Shown: positions 32,690-44,329 of the stretch, in pieces | How the letters are laid out: each line of letters begins with the position of its first letter | Numbering within the stretch: position 1 is the stretch's first letter | NCBI GenBank assembly: GCA_027604665.1 | Contig: JADGIZ010000008.1 | Coordinates: 1-53,705, forward strand | Direction: 5' to 3' | Length of the DNA stretch: 53,705 bases | DNA from: Polyrhizophydium stewartii | Taxonomy: Eukaryota; Chytridiomycota; Chytridiomycetes; Rhizophydiales | Notes under the pieces: model-generated | What the model was told of the DNA's origin: nothing | Databases searched by the model: none | The model's input: the letters and a program-made list of their open reading frames with translations, nothing else | Translations under genes and position numbers: made by a program

Positions 32690-35600
32690 TTATTCGGCCG
32701 AGCTCGGCGTGCGCTGGGTGTACACCTTGACGGTGCCGTCTGCCGCCGCGCTGGGTCAGCACACTCGCAGCGGCTCGCAGCCCACGAGCTTTCTTGCGAG
32801 CCCTTCTGCTCACCGTCTGCGCAAGTCATCATCAGCTTTTGGGATGGGTGAAAGATGACGTCCCGGACCTCGATGCCTGCTCAGCGGTCAGCACTCGCCT
32901 CGGCGTCGGCCAGAACTGAGCCATGTAGCCGCATCTCACCCTCGTGGTCCTGCAGGATCCCAACAAGCTGGCCGGTCTGGAGATGAAACAGGCACACGTT
33001 GCCGTCGTATGTCGGTGCAGCAACGTACCTCCCGTTGCTCGCGACCTTGACGAGCCACGAGTTGGATCGGTAGAGATCGTGGCGGTAGCGCTCGACCTCC
33101 TCGAGAACAAACTGCCCGTTGTACTCGGTCGGATACACAAGGCGATGCAGGCGGACGGTGTTTGGGATGGAGTCTGTGGCATGGCGCGCGCTGGCATCAG
33201 CAACCCGTGCACATTTTCGGACTCTGCCCGGGAAGAGGCGCTCACTGATGGTATTGTTTTCTGCGTCGGGCATCTCGACGCCTCGGCTGAGCATATACGC
33301 GAACATGGGCGACTCGGGGTGTTTCGTGGCGTCGTCCCATGCAGGCGATTCGTCAAAGTCGAGACAGTGCACGGCCTTGATGCAGTCGCAGTAGTACGAA
33401 TAAATATTTGCAAATGTTTGTTGAAGCTGTGCGTAGGAGTCAGCCGCAAGCCGGCCGACCCATCGCGGTCCGGCATGCCATGTACTCGACCTGTGCGTTC
33501 TCAAAGTCATACAGCCGAATGTTGTCGTCACACGCCGCCACAAAATACTTGTTGCCCGTGTGAGGCAGAAACGAAACCGTAAACGCCATGCACGTGATGC
33601 CGTCCTGCATCCAGATCTGGTCGACAAGGTCACTGTGCGCGTTAAACAAAGCGTCAGCAACTCGCAATAGCGCAAGTCGTTGCTCCAGTTGCACGCAAAA
33701 GAAAAGCGGCGCACATCCAGTTGCTGGCCATGTGCCATCGGATGATGTATCCGTCCTGGCTCGTGGAGATGAAGTAGTTTTGGCCTTTAAAAACAGCCGA
33801 CTTGATGCAGAGCACCTCCTCTTCGTGGCCTTCGAATTTGCGAACGACCTCGCCCGAGACAACGTCGAAAATCTGCTCGGTGAGTCAGCGGCGACGCACG
33901 AAAAAAGAGTGTGTGAGAGAGACGACGACTCGGCGCCTATGGCCCACCTTAAGTGGGCAGGGCATAATGTGGTTGTCGTCGTCTTGCTCCGACCACCGCC
34001 GACGGTCCTTTAGTTTCCCGCCAACGATCAGATGCATCGAGTCTGGCGTGAAACGGCCAACGTAAAACTCGTCGATATCGGGCTCCTAATCTGAGACGTG
34101 AGCAGACATGGATATCTTGGTGGACATTGAGCGGCGCGGAAGCTGCTCGTACCTTGTTGTCTCGCAAAGTTTGCACGAGCGACAATGTCTCAAGGTCCCA
34201 GAAAGAGATGTTGCCGCTGTTTGAAAACGTAACAAGCATGGTGCCGTCCGGCGAGAGCGTCATACCGGTGATCGGGGCTGCGCACCACAGCATCAGCATT
34301 GGCGTTTCGAAAGCCATATGGAGTCGCAGCAACTGATGAAAACGAACATCTGTCGCGAATGGAGGACTCGGTGAGAAGCTCAAGCGGATTGCGCGAGTCG
34401 ATGTACGCAATCATTGAGTTTGGGTCGTTGTGGATGGGAAGTTGCGTCCAGTACGGGTCTGGCGTCTTTGCGAGATGAGAGACGTAGCGCGGATCAAAAG
34501 GAACTGGCTTTGGCTGCACGAGCAGGGGACGGGCCGTCAGCGCAACGGCGGCATCGGCGCTTGGTACATGCTTGACGCACCACCGCGATCGTCGGGTCGG
34601 TGTGGTTGGGCTTGGTGCTTGCATTACCGGGCCTGCCGACCCCGCCAGACGCCTGCGGCTCAACGATGTCGGTGTTGTCAGCTAGAATCGCGGAAGATGG
34701 GCAGGCGGGGAGATGGACACACCTTTGGCTTGCGTGTGCGTTCGCCCGACTTCCTCGCTCGCGACTTGGGCTTGGGCTTTGCATCTTCGGCGGGGTTGGT
34801 CGATGGAACGTGTGCCTCGGACTGCTGCGCCGGTGGGTCCGGCTGACCGACATCCGGTCTAGATCCCACAGATGCGGGCGCAGGTGCGCTCTCCAGCTCG
34901 GCCGGCGGCGTGGATGATGCGGCGGCCGCGGCAGGCACCGGAGTTGGATCTGCGTTTGGCTGGGCGCTTTCGGATGCGCGAGTTTGAACGGGATGTGGGT
35001 CCGTGGTTGCGGGTGCCGGTGCTGGCGCGGGTGTTGGTGCTGGGGTTGGCGCGCGGGCCTCTGCGGCGGTGCTTCCTGCGGTCTGAGACGCCGGAGGCGG
35101 CGACTCGCATATGTCGGGGCTCTCGGCGCGGCCGCCGTCCGAGGCCTCGTCAAAGTCGCCCCCAAAGTCGTCGTCGTCGTCGTCGCCGGCGTCGTCGATA
35201 TGGCTGCTGCCGAGCACGACCGTGTCCGAGCGCAAGCCGCCCGGCATGGTGAGAGTCACCGACACGAGGCCTGCAGCCGGGACGGCCAGTGCTGCTGTCG
35301 CTGCTGCCGGCGCTGCCAAAGGTGCTGCGACAGCGCTGCCAGCCTGAAGAGCGGGCGGCCTTGGCGCTGCGGCGACCGCCGGTGCGACGGCAGCGGAAGA
35401 GGCAGCGGAGACAGAAGCCCCCACTGCTGCCGCAGCAGGCCGATGTGGTGCTTTGGCGCTCGAGGTCGCCTTGTGCGAGCCGAAGCTGGGCGGCAGCGGC
35501 GGGGGGAGCAGCCGCGGCCGGTTCTCCTTTCCGGCTCGTGCCGCCGTCGGTGCAGTGCTCCGTGCGGGGGCCGGGCTGCAACCGCCCCCAGCGCCGGATG

Positions 35601-35691
35601 GGCTGCCATTGGCTGCTTCGGATGCCGGCGCCTCAGCTCCGGGCCGCTGTGCGAGGTCGAGCCTCTCCTTGAGCGAGCGGATGGGGAGCAT
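32690..35691 (-). CDS. WD40-repeat protein with long disordered N-terminus
   Basis: Ten exons: 35691-34723, 34652-34581, 34513-34348, 34277-34153, 34085-33948, 33872-33715, 33632-33491, 33426-32940, 32876-32814, 32739-32690; 789 residues. The first 345 residues are disordered (Ala/Pro runs and an acidic patch of about seven Asp). WD40 blades follow: SPITGMTLSPDGTMLVTFSN, DEFYVGRFTPDSMHLIVGGK, IFDVVSGEVVRKFEGHEEEV, TSQDGYIIRWHMAS, FVAACDDNIRLYDFENAQ, NGRYVAAPTYDGNVCLFHLQ, IEVRDVIFHPSQKLMMTCAD and a final DGTVKVYTQ. A helical insert (IYSYYCDCIKAVHCLDFDES) sits between blades. The partner complex is unknown to me. The spliced frame needs a GTTCGT donor at 34347; without it the gene looks frameshifted. 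The stop codon lies within an AATAAA. Confidence 0.8.
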
Positions 35692-35949
35692 GTGCGGGTT
35701 GGTGTCGAATTAGCGGGAAACGCATCTGTCCGAACACTTCGTCGCCAAAATCGGACGCTTGTTCCGTCAGGGGTCATGGGAGGGCGAGGCGAGGCGGTTA
35801 GCTGGTGAGTGGCGCAGGACTGAACCTTGGTTTCTCAGGATGATTTGGTTGAATTTTAGATCGGACAGCATCGCTGGAGTGCTGTCTGATATAATCATGT
35901 GTATCTTTGTTCATTTCTGTATGTTGCCTGGATTCAGATGCAGGCACTT

Positions 35950-38900
35950 TCATTTAACTGCCTCAGGGAACAGCGCGCCGAGGATATCGTCCAGCAGCGT
36001 GTATATGAGATGCTGGTTGAGCAGGCGGTTCTGGAACAGGCCGCACCAGCGCAGCGCACCGCGCCGAGCATTCTGCCGGCCGACCATGCCGCCGACATAC
36101 TCCGGGAGAAGCATCGCCAGCTTGCTCTGCGTGTCCGTGAACGTGCGGCGCTTGGCCTCAGCCGTCCGTGGTGGGCCAAACTGCGGGTTCCAGACACCCT
36201 TTGGCCAGAACATATTCAACACGCTCGAGAGCACATACGCCGTGTTGTCCTCGCTGACGGCCCAGCGCAGCGACTCGTTGACCCGCCGTTCGACCGTGCC
36301 GCCAAAAAGCTGCTGCAGGAAGATGACCACGGCCTGGCGCCGCAGCCAGTTGTTCTTTTCCTTGAGCTCAAAGAGCTCGATAAAGAGGTCGATCATGGCG
36401 TCCGTCGCCGAAGTCTGCGCCGGGCCGGCCTCGGATCCCGCCATCGAGAGCGGCAGTGACGAGGACGATCCCTCTGCAGCCACCTGCGCTCCATAGATGC
36501 CCGCGAAGCGGGTTTGTCCGCCACCAACGAACGGCGGTGATGCACCAGAGGGGAACGCGGCAGAGAAGGCCGCGGGCGGTGTTCCGTACCCTGCACCAGG
36601 GTCGCTCAGGAAGGAACACGCACTTGTTTGCGACTGGCTGAGCGGCTGCACAAGCGAGCCGCTCAAGCCGGCGTCCGCCGTGTGCGCGGATTGCGAGAAA
36701 GACTGATGCATCGAAAGTTGTTGTTGCGGCTGCTGACGCAGCTGCAACTGCGCCTGCCGATCTTGCTCCTGCTGCATCTGCCGCAATTCGATTGGTTGCA
36801 AATGCTCATGCTGGTGGTGCACCGGCTGGTCAAAGTGCACATCATGGTGCTGGTGCTGTGGGTCCTGCTGATGCTGGAGTGTGCTCTGGGTGTGCAAGCT
36901 CGGCGGCACGCGCAGCTTCTGGCGAAAGCTGTCGATGCCGCCGTCGACGGTCTGGAAGATGTTCTTGAGGAGCGAGCGTCGCATCGGATGGTCGCTGCCC
37001 TCGTTACTAAACAGAAGACGCGAGATGTTGGGGTGGCACAGGAACTGGCGGAACTCGACCGTGCGGCAGATCTCGACGTGGCGGGACAGGTTCTGGAGGT
37101 ACTTTTCGAGCGCCGTGCGTCGCATCTCGAGCGTTTGCTTGCGCAGTTTGATGATGTTGTTGAGCATCTTGCCGGGCATGTCGTACTGCATCACAATCGA
37201 CGGATATCTTGCGCGCAGCGTCGCGTGCAGGCTCCAGAACTCGCGGTAGCGCCGCATGACGTACCACCCAGACACGACGCCGTCGACGTTGACGCGCTGC
37301 ACCTGAACTGGGTAGATGGCAAAGTCCTTGCCGTCGTCTGACGAGGCTGTCTGCGACTCCCCGACGCTAATCGAGACACGCTCCTGCAGCAGTTCGTTAT
37401 GCAAGTCAGCGCGACGAGCGCAAGCGCGGCAAAGTATCGGACCAAACGCACAGGCATGATCACGTTGTCGAGCTCATCAAGCTCAAAGCGGCGCTTCTCG
37501 GCAAGCAAGCGCTTCATCGCCTCCTCGATGCCGAGGCCAGCAAAGTGCAGCAGCTTAGCCTGGCGAGACTGGGAGCTGGCGTCGTTTGTGCGATCCGACG
37601 AGGCGGCCGGTGCCGCGAGATCATGCAGGCTCCTGCGCGGCGACGCGTCGAGCGCGGCGCGCTGGCGCATGTTCTCGTCCAGCTCGCCTCGTAGCGCCGC
37701 AAGATCGTCGTTGATTTGCATCACGCGCAAGGGTATGGCGATCATCGTGGGCAGGATGTCCTGGTCGTTGCGGAAGCGCGCGAGCAGCTCGTTGCGCGAG
37801 CGTGGGACACCAGACAGCGTGAGGATCGATGCCTCGCCCAAGAGCATCCGAGCGTCATCGTCGTCATCATCGTCTCCGAGCTGGCCGCCGCCGACCTGGA
37901 AGAACTGCGCACCCTCGGGCTCCGAATCAGCGCCGCCGTCGCCGGATGGGTCGTCCGAGTTGTATCTGACTGTGTCATCGACAAGCTGGGCAGACATTGG
38001 CGACGTTGCCCTACGCTGCCGAGGTTGTCGGCCGTCGGGCGAGAGCGACCCGCCAGCTGGCACGCTGCCGTCAGAGCGAAGCGGCAGCTGCGCTGCGCGA
38101 GATCCGAGCACGGCCCGTGGCTGGGTTGGAACAGGGACGGAGTTGGTGACAGACACAGCAAACGGCGTCAAGTTGTGTGCACTGGAGCTCGCGCTCGACG
38201 CTGCGCCAATGAATGCGAGTCCCGAAGCGCCGGCAGACGATCGCGTGCTTCCGGATGAGAGGCGGTGGTTGGAGCGGTCGACTTGATCAACCTGCGCCTC
38301 GGTGACAACGAATTCGGGCGTGCGTCCTGTATCGAGCGACGAGCTGCGCGCACGACCACCCGACAGCCTGTGCTGTTCAGGTACGGCCAAACCGTATCCG
38401 GCCCGCTCCAAGGTCGATGCCTCGTTGCGGCCGCGCGTGCGAGCCGGACGCTTCATGAACCCCGATTTGCCTGTTTCCACTTCCTGCTGCGCTAAAGGAT
38501 CTGGCGCCGCCGTGGCAGACGGCGGTATTCCCGGGTTCGAGTGCCTGCGGTTGACAGAGGCAGCTGCACCGCCCGTCGTGAGAGATCCTTGCTGTTGAGG
38601 CAGGTCGGCAGAGTCGGTTCGCTTCGCGTCTTTGGAAACATCCTCGCGGGACCCAAAGAGACGGTCGTCGCCAAAGAGCCACGAGGAACGCTTGCGGGAC
38701 TGGGCAGCAAACTGGCCGTCGTCGACGTTGGCAGCGACATGCAAATCACCTTCCAGCGACGAAGATCCGTCTGGCCGCGCCGGCATGATCAGCGTTGGTC
38801 GATGTTCCTCAGTAACATCTGATGCAGTCGGCGCCGGGAGCACCACTGGTGCTGCTGACGCGGCTTGCGTGGATTGTGCGACGGCAGCAGTCGCCTGTGA

Positions 38901-41170
38901 ACCTGTAATCGGAGGCTTCTGCGGCGACTTTAGCATTCCCTTGAACACAGATCCAAAAAGGCTGCGGCCACGAATCCTGCGCTGAGAGTCTTCGGGCGGA
39001 TCGGCAGCATCCGCGTCGCCCGGCGCTGCGGCAATCATGTCGAGCGACGACCATTCTGCCTCGTGCGAGGTGCGCGGCGGCAGCATCGGGGAGTCTTCGC
39101 CAGGCTTGGACGCGCCTTGAGAGGCGGACGGAGTCCCCGGCTGAGCTGGCGTCAGATTGGACGCAGCGCTGGGACGCGGCTGAGAGGTCGACTCAGCCAA
39201 GAGCGCGTTGGCCATGCGGGCATATGCGGGGCTCTTGAGAAACGAGGGATAGTCGTCGCGCTCCATGGCCTCGTACGTTTCCCTGACGGCCTGTAGTAGA
39301 AAGCGCAGGTCGCCTTGGGAAAAAAGCGCCTCGCGGGACTGGGTTTCGTTGCCATGAGACAGAACCTCGCCGAGCGCCTGCAGCCCCCGCGTGGTGGCTG
39401 GCGAGACATCGCCAATGCGACTTGGGGCATCGCGGACAAAGTAGTCTTTACAAAGAGTGTGGATGTCGCTGCAAACAGTCATGAAGTCGGCAGACTCTGA
39501 CAGCGCTGCCTGTGTGCTGATGGTGGCCTCGAGCTCGCGCGGGTTGAAGTCGGAGATGCCGAGCCTGCGGAGTGCATCTTGCGCGCGCATGAAGAAGACA
39601 ATTAGGCGCAGGCGAGCAGTTGTGCTCATATAATCGGAGAAGAAGGTCAGCATCTGGGCGTCCTCGAGTACTTTGGAGAACGGCGGCCGCGCCAGGCCCG
39701 CGCTTTCGGCGTCGTTGAGATGAGAGCGCTTGCTCTGCATACGGCGGGAATGGGGTCAGCCGTGGCGACGCAAACGCAGCACTAGATCGAAACTAAACGC
39801 ACCTTGTCGCGCGAGAGAGACGCGATATGCTTGTCGGCGCGCTTCTGGGCGTCTTGCAGCTGGCCAATGTATTCCCGGATGCTTGCGACTTGCATGCCGT
39901 TGAAGATGTCGTCTTTATCAAAGCCGACTAAGGCGAAAGTGGGCCATGAGAGCAGCGGTCAGCCCAGAGACACGGCTCGTGGCGAAGGCGAGGCAGGCAT
40001 CGCACCGATCTCGGCTCGCTTGCGCTTCAGCGTGTCGGATATCTGCTCGCGGATCCTTGAGGCGTCGCCGACGGTGGTGCTCGCCATAAGTTTTTTTACG
40101 AGCTCTTCGACGTTGGGTGCTCCGTGCACGCCAGTCCGCCCAGGCTCGAAGCCGATGGCGTCCTGCGTGTCCTCGCGGGAATAGGCATCGCCAAACTTGC
40201 GGCCGAGCGACTGCTCCTGCTGGATCAGGGTCTCGGCCAGCGAGCCAAAGGTCTGGCTCCAGTAGTCCGGGTCGCTGAGCATCTCGGAAACGGGCTGCAG
40301 GATGCGGCACACGAGGATCTCACGCAGCAGCGTGACGAGAACCCTGCTGCCCGAGTCGGATCGCTGGAGCAGCAGCGGCACGATGGGCTTGATGCGCGAG
40401 CGCAGATGCTCGAGCTCCAGCCTGCTGCTGCGTTCGGGCTTGTTGGCGAGGTCGCGATTGACAAAGACGGCCGGATGCAGGCCCCCCTTGGGCCTGTAAT
40501 AGCGCGCAAGCAGGTTGTCGAGCTCGTCCTGGCCGATCGGGGTCTTCTGCCTGCGCTCGGCACGCAGCATCTTCTCGGCGGCGCTCATGTCGCGGGCGTG
40601 CGCGGCGAGTGCGGGGGCGACCCTGGCGACGATGAGCTGGGCCATGTCGACGCGGTCGATGCGCATCTTGAGCTCGGCCAGGACGTGGTGCAGGGCCAGC
40701 TTGACCTGGCCCACAAAGGCGGGCTCCGGGTCGCTGCTGATGTGGGCGAACCACGAGGCGACAAAGTCGCGGGCAACGAAGGCGACCAGGTCGTCGAGGG
40801 AGGCCTGGATTTGCGGGTTGGCGATGTACTGGGGTGTCCGGGCCGGGGCGGTCTCCTTGCGGCGCAGGGTGCCCAGGCGCTCCCAGTACGCGGTGCTGCT
40901 GAGCGGGAACTGGCGCACGGGGGCACCGTGGCGCGCGGCGACTCGGCGGGCATCGGCCTCGGTCAGGAAGAAGCCCGAGCGGTCGCGCAGGCGGGCGAGC
41001 TCGGAGCGGCCGAGCCGGGCGTCGCGGGCGGCGGTCCACAGGCCGGCGAGCACCAGCAGCGCCAGCGCGGCGGCTGCGTTGAGCACGACGCGGCGCAGCA
41101 GCGGCGACGCCCACGCCAGCAGCGGCAGCAGCGCGAGCGCGACGGCCAGGCGCGGGTGGTGGACAAGCAT
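35950..41170 (-). CDS. MDM1-like sorting nexin (TM-PXA-RGS-PX-Nexin_C)
   Basis: Exons 41170-40006, 39927-39803, 39734-37452, 37383-35950; 1,668 residues, the SNX13/14/19/25 - MDM1 group. Residues 1-45 are two hydrophobic stretches (ER anchor). The PXA domain runs at about 105-290 (LDDLVAFVARDFVASWF, LLQRSDSGSRVLVTLLREIL). An RGS-like region follows at about 450-580 (MLTFFSDYMSTTARLRLIVF). A long disordered linker leads to the PX domain at about 1195-1320 (WYVMRRYREFWSLHATL, DMPGKMLNNI); RRYREF is the phosphoinositide pocket. Gln/His-rich spacer precedes Nexin_C (LFELKEKNNWLRRQAVVIFL, LNMFWPKGVW). MDM1 tethers the ER to the vacuole or lipid droplets. Starts lie head-to-head with the F-box gene, 35 bp apart. 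Confidence 0.92.
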
Positions 41171-41205
41171 TTCGTGCCGCCTGCGACTTGGCCGGCAACT
41201 GCACG
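41171..41205. promoter_or_regulatory. Very short shared 5' interval (MDM1-like / F-box WD40)
   Basis: Only 35 bp separate two start codons that diverge. Both 5' UTRs must be tiny, or the transcripts overlap antisense within each other's first exon. There is no room for a conventional promoter between the ATGs. Confidence 0.5.
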
Positions 41206-42819
41206 ATGCCGCCCGCAGCCGCAGCCGCATCCGCCGCCACAGACGGCGGCACGGACGCCGCAGCACGCCCGCGCCCGCGGCGGCTGCCGGACGAGCTCGT
41301 GCTGCGCGTGCTGTGGTGGCTGCCGCCGGCGGACCTGGCCGCGGCGGCCCGCACATGCCGCCAGTTCAACCTCGTCGCGAGCGACCCGGCGCTGTGGTTG
41401 CGGCTGCTGCGGGCCCGCCAGGACCGCCCGCAGCTGCCGCCGCCGCAGATGATGCTGAACGAGGCCACCTTCCACCACCAGACGCCGTCCGTCGCGCGCA
41501 TCGACTGGCGCGCGCACTACCGCTGGCGATACTCGGACCTGGCGCCCGTCGTCTTTGGAACGTCGGCCGAGGACCGCCATCGCGGCGTTGTGTGGCGAGC
41601 GATGCCGCTGGCCCCTGCCCAGCAGACCATCGCCACCGTCTCCAGCGACGCAACCGTCAAGTACTGGCGCCCGAGTGACACCGCGCCAGACTCGCTCTAC
41701 CTGTGCGCCAACACCGTCGACCTCACCGACGCCAGCCCTCCGTCCGCGCATGGCGGCGTGGCTTCGAGAGGCACGGCCGATCCGGGCCGGTTCGCAACCA
41801 TGGGCATCGGAACGGTCGGAGCAACGGCCGCGTGCGCTGTCTTTGGCCAGCGCCTCTTCACCTCCTGGGCCGGCAGGGTCCACGAGCGCGATCTCGAGAC
41901 CGGCGCGCTCATCTCGTCTGCCAAGCTGCACGGCAAGTCGGTGACGTCCATCGCAGGATGGGCCGCCGCCACGGGATCTGACGGCGGCCAGACGGTACTC
42001 ACGGCGTCCGCGGACTCGTTTGTGAAGCTGTGGGACACACGCGCACACTCGACTGTGCCAGCATGCAAGCTCGACGGCTGCGTGCTCTCTGTCGTGGCCG
42101 ACGCCGCATCGCAATCGGCCGTGTGTGGCGGCCGCTTCAAGAACCTGTCTGCCATCGACATGCGCCAGTTTAAGCTGCGTCAAGCAGTTTTCACCGCCAC
42201 CGAGTGCCACGACCTGACCCGCACGCCGACGGGCCTGCTCTCGGCCGGCGGCCGGCGCAACTTTGGCGTCATTGACGAGTGGCTGCTCGACGCATCTCAG
42301 GGGCTCGTCCGGATGCGCCGGGCCTTTCTGCCCAACCACCGGCTGTTTGTTGCGGGCCTCGGCGGCGGCGAGCTCGGGCGCATCGTCACCTGCGGCTGGG
42401 ACGGCCGCATCCATCTGCTTGACCGCGAGCAGCTACGCGCTGAGCGCGCGCTGGTCTTGGACAGCTCGTTCGCGTTCACGAGCGTCTGCGTCACGCCCTC
42501 GCTGCTAGTCGGCTGCCACACATCGGGCCTTGTCGGATTCCGCCCCGATCGCCTGTGCAGCCAGGGCGAGCCTGCGGTCATGGACGACGTGCGCGCGGCA
42601 TGCTCCGCCGTCATGCAGCGCCGCAGGCAGAGTGCTCCATCTCGAGAGCACGAGGGATCGCCGGATGCGCCGACGGACTCTGACTCTGACAGTGACGACA
42701 GCGGCGGTCCATCTCGCGGCCCAACAGGCACAGTGCCGTCGTCCGTGCGGCCGCGGGCACGCGGATTGATGGATCCCTTTGGGCTCTTTGGTGTGACGCT
42801 CCAGCCGCCGCTCGCCTGA
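41206..42819 (+). CDS. F-box / WD40-repeat protein
   Basis: Intronless, 537 residues. The F-box lies at residues 25-75: RRLPDELVLRVLWWLPPADL, then ARTCRQFNLVASDPALWLRL. WD40 blades follow, recognisable from TIATVSSDATVKYWRPS, TSWAGRVHERDLETGALISS, VLTASADSFVKLWDTRAHST, AVCGGRFKNLSAIDMRQ and GRIVTCGWDGRIHLLD. F-box proteins bring substrates to SCF ubiquitin ligases through Skp1, the WD40 propeller being the substrate platform; this gene's substrate is unknown. The C-terminus holds an acidic Ser/Asp run (DSDSDSDDS), a possible casein-kinase site. The start ATG (41206) is the first in the frame; the frame is open upstream but overlaps the neighbour. Confidence 0.85.
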   Translation: MPPAAAAASAATDGGTDAAARPRPRRLPDELVLRVLWWLPPADLAAAARTCRQFNLVASDPALWLRLLRARQDRPQLPPPQMMLNEATFHHQTPSVARIDWRAHYRWRYSDLAPVVFGTSAEDRHRGVVWRAMPLAPAQQTIATVSSDATVKYWRPSDTAPDSLYLCANTVDLTDASPPSAHGGVASRGTADPGRFATMGIGTVGATAACAVFGQRLFTSWAGRVHERDLETGALISSAKLHGKSVTSIAGWAAATGSDGGQTVLTASADSFVKLWDTRAHSTVPACKLDGCVLSVVADAASQSAVCGGRFKNLSAIDMRQFKLRQAVFTATECHDLTRTPTGLLSAGGRRNFGVIDEWLLDASQGLVRMRRAFLPNHRLFVAGLGGGELGRIVTCGWDGRIHLLDREQLRAERALVLDSSFAFTSVCVTPSLLVGCHTSGLVGFRPDRLCSQGEPAVMDDVRAACSAVMQRRRQSAPSREHEGSPDAPTDSDSDSDDSGGPSRGPTGTVPSSVRPRARGLMDPFGLFGVTLQPPLA

Positions 42820-42906
42820 GCAGCACCCTGCTCAGCTGTACCGCTTACCCCTGAGCCAGGAGGCTCGGCCGTCGAGGCTAAATATCAGCGCTGCGTGCTC
42901 GCGCGT

Positions 42907-44117
42907 TTATACCGCATTCTGCGTCGCCTCGTCCTCAAAGCACTCTCTGCAATACAGGCTGTCGTTGTGCGCCACGGCTTTGAGATCGTCAAAGGGCTTC
43001 CCGCAGACCTTGCACGCAAAGCAGTCCTGGTGGTACTTTTTGTCCTTCCACTCGACGGCCACGATCGTGCCTGTGCCCTCGGCGGGCAGGATCCGCGTGC
43101 CGCACGTGCTGCACAGCGGCAAGAAGGCCGACTCGTAGCACTCCTGTCCGCGTGAGGGATGCGGTCAGATCGGCGAGCATAGCCATGCGCGCGCGGGCGA
43201 TGTGCGCCGGCGCAAGCCTCACTCTGCACATGAACTTGTCGTTCTTTTCAATGTATGTGTCGCGCAGCTGCTTGTGGCATAAACTGCACGAGAAGCACTG
43301 CGCAACGGCCACGCGATCTGGACGAATCAGCAGGTGCCGGACGTATGAAGGCAGACTCGCGCGGGATGACCAGCGCACGCACGGGAGGATGGAACTGCTT
43401 TCCGCCGGCCTTGATGATCGCCGAGCTGACAAACGGCTGGCCGCACGTGTCGCAGCGGCCAAGGACCTTGTCGTGGTAGCAGTCTGTGCAGAGATGCTTG
43501 CCCTCGCTCAGATAGAACTGCTTTCCGTCGATGGATGTGGCGCACATCTCGCAGGTGAAGCACGCCTGGTGGAAGATGAACTGCACGCCGTCGCGGGTGT
43601 ATGTCGTTGCTGTCATTGCGATGATGGGCTCTGTGAGGGGGGGGGGCAGGGCGGTTCGTGGGCGGGCACGCCGTCGTCGATTGTCAGATCATCGCGGTCG
43701 TCAAGCTCGCGGATCGGCGAGGCGGATGCGACGGCGGGTCCGACCGACCTTGGCAGCGGTGACAGTGGCCTGAGCGCCGATGCGGGCGGCGGGATCGAGT
43801 GCGAGTGTATGTGCGGGCACCGAGCGGGGCAGGCGGCAGACGGCAGACGGGCCGGGTCAGCGGCCGACGGAGCGGCGGCGACGGCGACGCTCGGTGGGGC
43901 GTGCGGCACCCTTGAAGTCCTGCGTGCCGAGCATGGACAGGTCTGCGCAGCGAGGCGCCCGTGGCGGCCGGTCAGCGTCCCCAGGCCGATTTCCGTGCTG
44001 GCGGTGCGGCCGGCGAGCGGGAAGTGCTCCTGGGCGGCCGCCCGCGGGCAGAGGCCTCGCCGCGCGCGGCGCACCTTTGGCCAGGCTCGCCTGCAGATTG
44101 TCGAGCTCGTCGAACAT
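42907..44117 (-). CDS. Three-LIM-domain protein (paxillin/zyxin-like)
   Basis: Exons 44117-44075, 43769-43749, 43630-43383, 43297-43223, 43143-42907; 207 residues. Three LIM domains: LIM1 CHRCQ...FIFHQACFTCEMC...HLCTDCYHD; LIM2 CDTCGQP...FHPPCFSCSLC...FMCRECYE; LIM3 CSTCGTR...YHQDCFACKVC...LYCRECFE. All zinc-binding C-x2-C, H-x2-C and C-x2-[C/D] positions are present. The short N-terminus (MFDELDNLQASLAKG) recalls a leucine-aspartate (LD) motif, hinting at a focal-adhesion-type cytoskeletal adaptor. Exon 2 is a 21-bp microexon supplying the first C-x2-C pair; without it LIM1 lacks half its zinc site. Intron 1 (305 bp) has an open frame ending SIRELDDRDDLTIDDG that could be an alternative exon. 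Confidence is lower for the first two exons. Confidence 0.78.
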
Positions 44118-44329
44118 TTGAGGCAACCTCCGAGGCCAGTGTGTGGGCGGGAGGTCGCATGCAATGGTGATGGCTCCGAGTGTGCGACGGCTGCTGAGCG
44201 CATCCCGCTCATCGGCGGCGTCCGACAGGCTGTGCGATGTGCGGCGCATCGTGGCCGCACGATCGGCGGGCCACGTCGGCCCGCCGCATCGGTGCCACGT
44301 TGACCGCGACACACATATACCCGGCTGCA
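44118..44329. promoter_or_regulatory. Divergent promoter interval (LIM protein / ankyrin-like protein)
   Basis: 212 bp lie between divergent start codons. Near 44311 it reads CACATATACC, the only TA-rich patch, placed 20 bp before the ankyrin gene's ATG. No other element is evident. Confidence 0.35.

Noticed and set aside
33949..34410. Possible frameshift pseudogene in the WD40 gene.
   Set aside because: A 70-bp intron with acceptable signals restores the frame across a WD40 blade.
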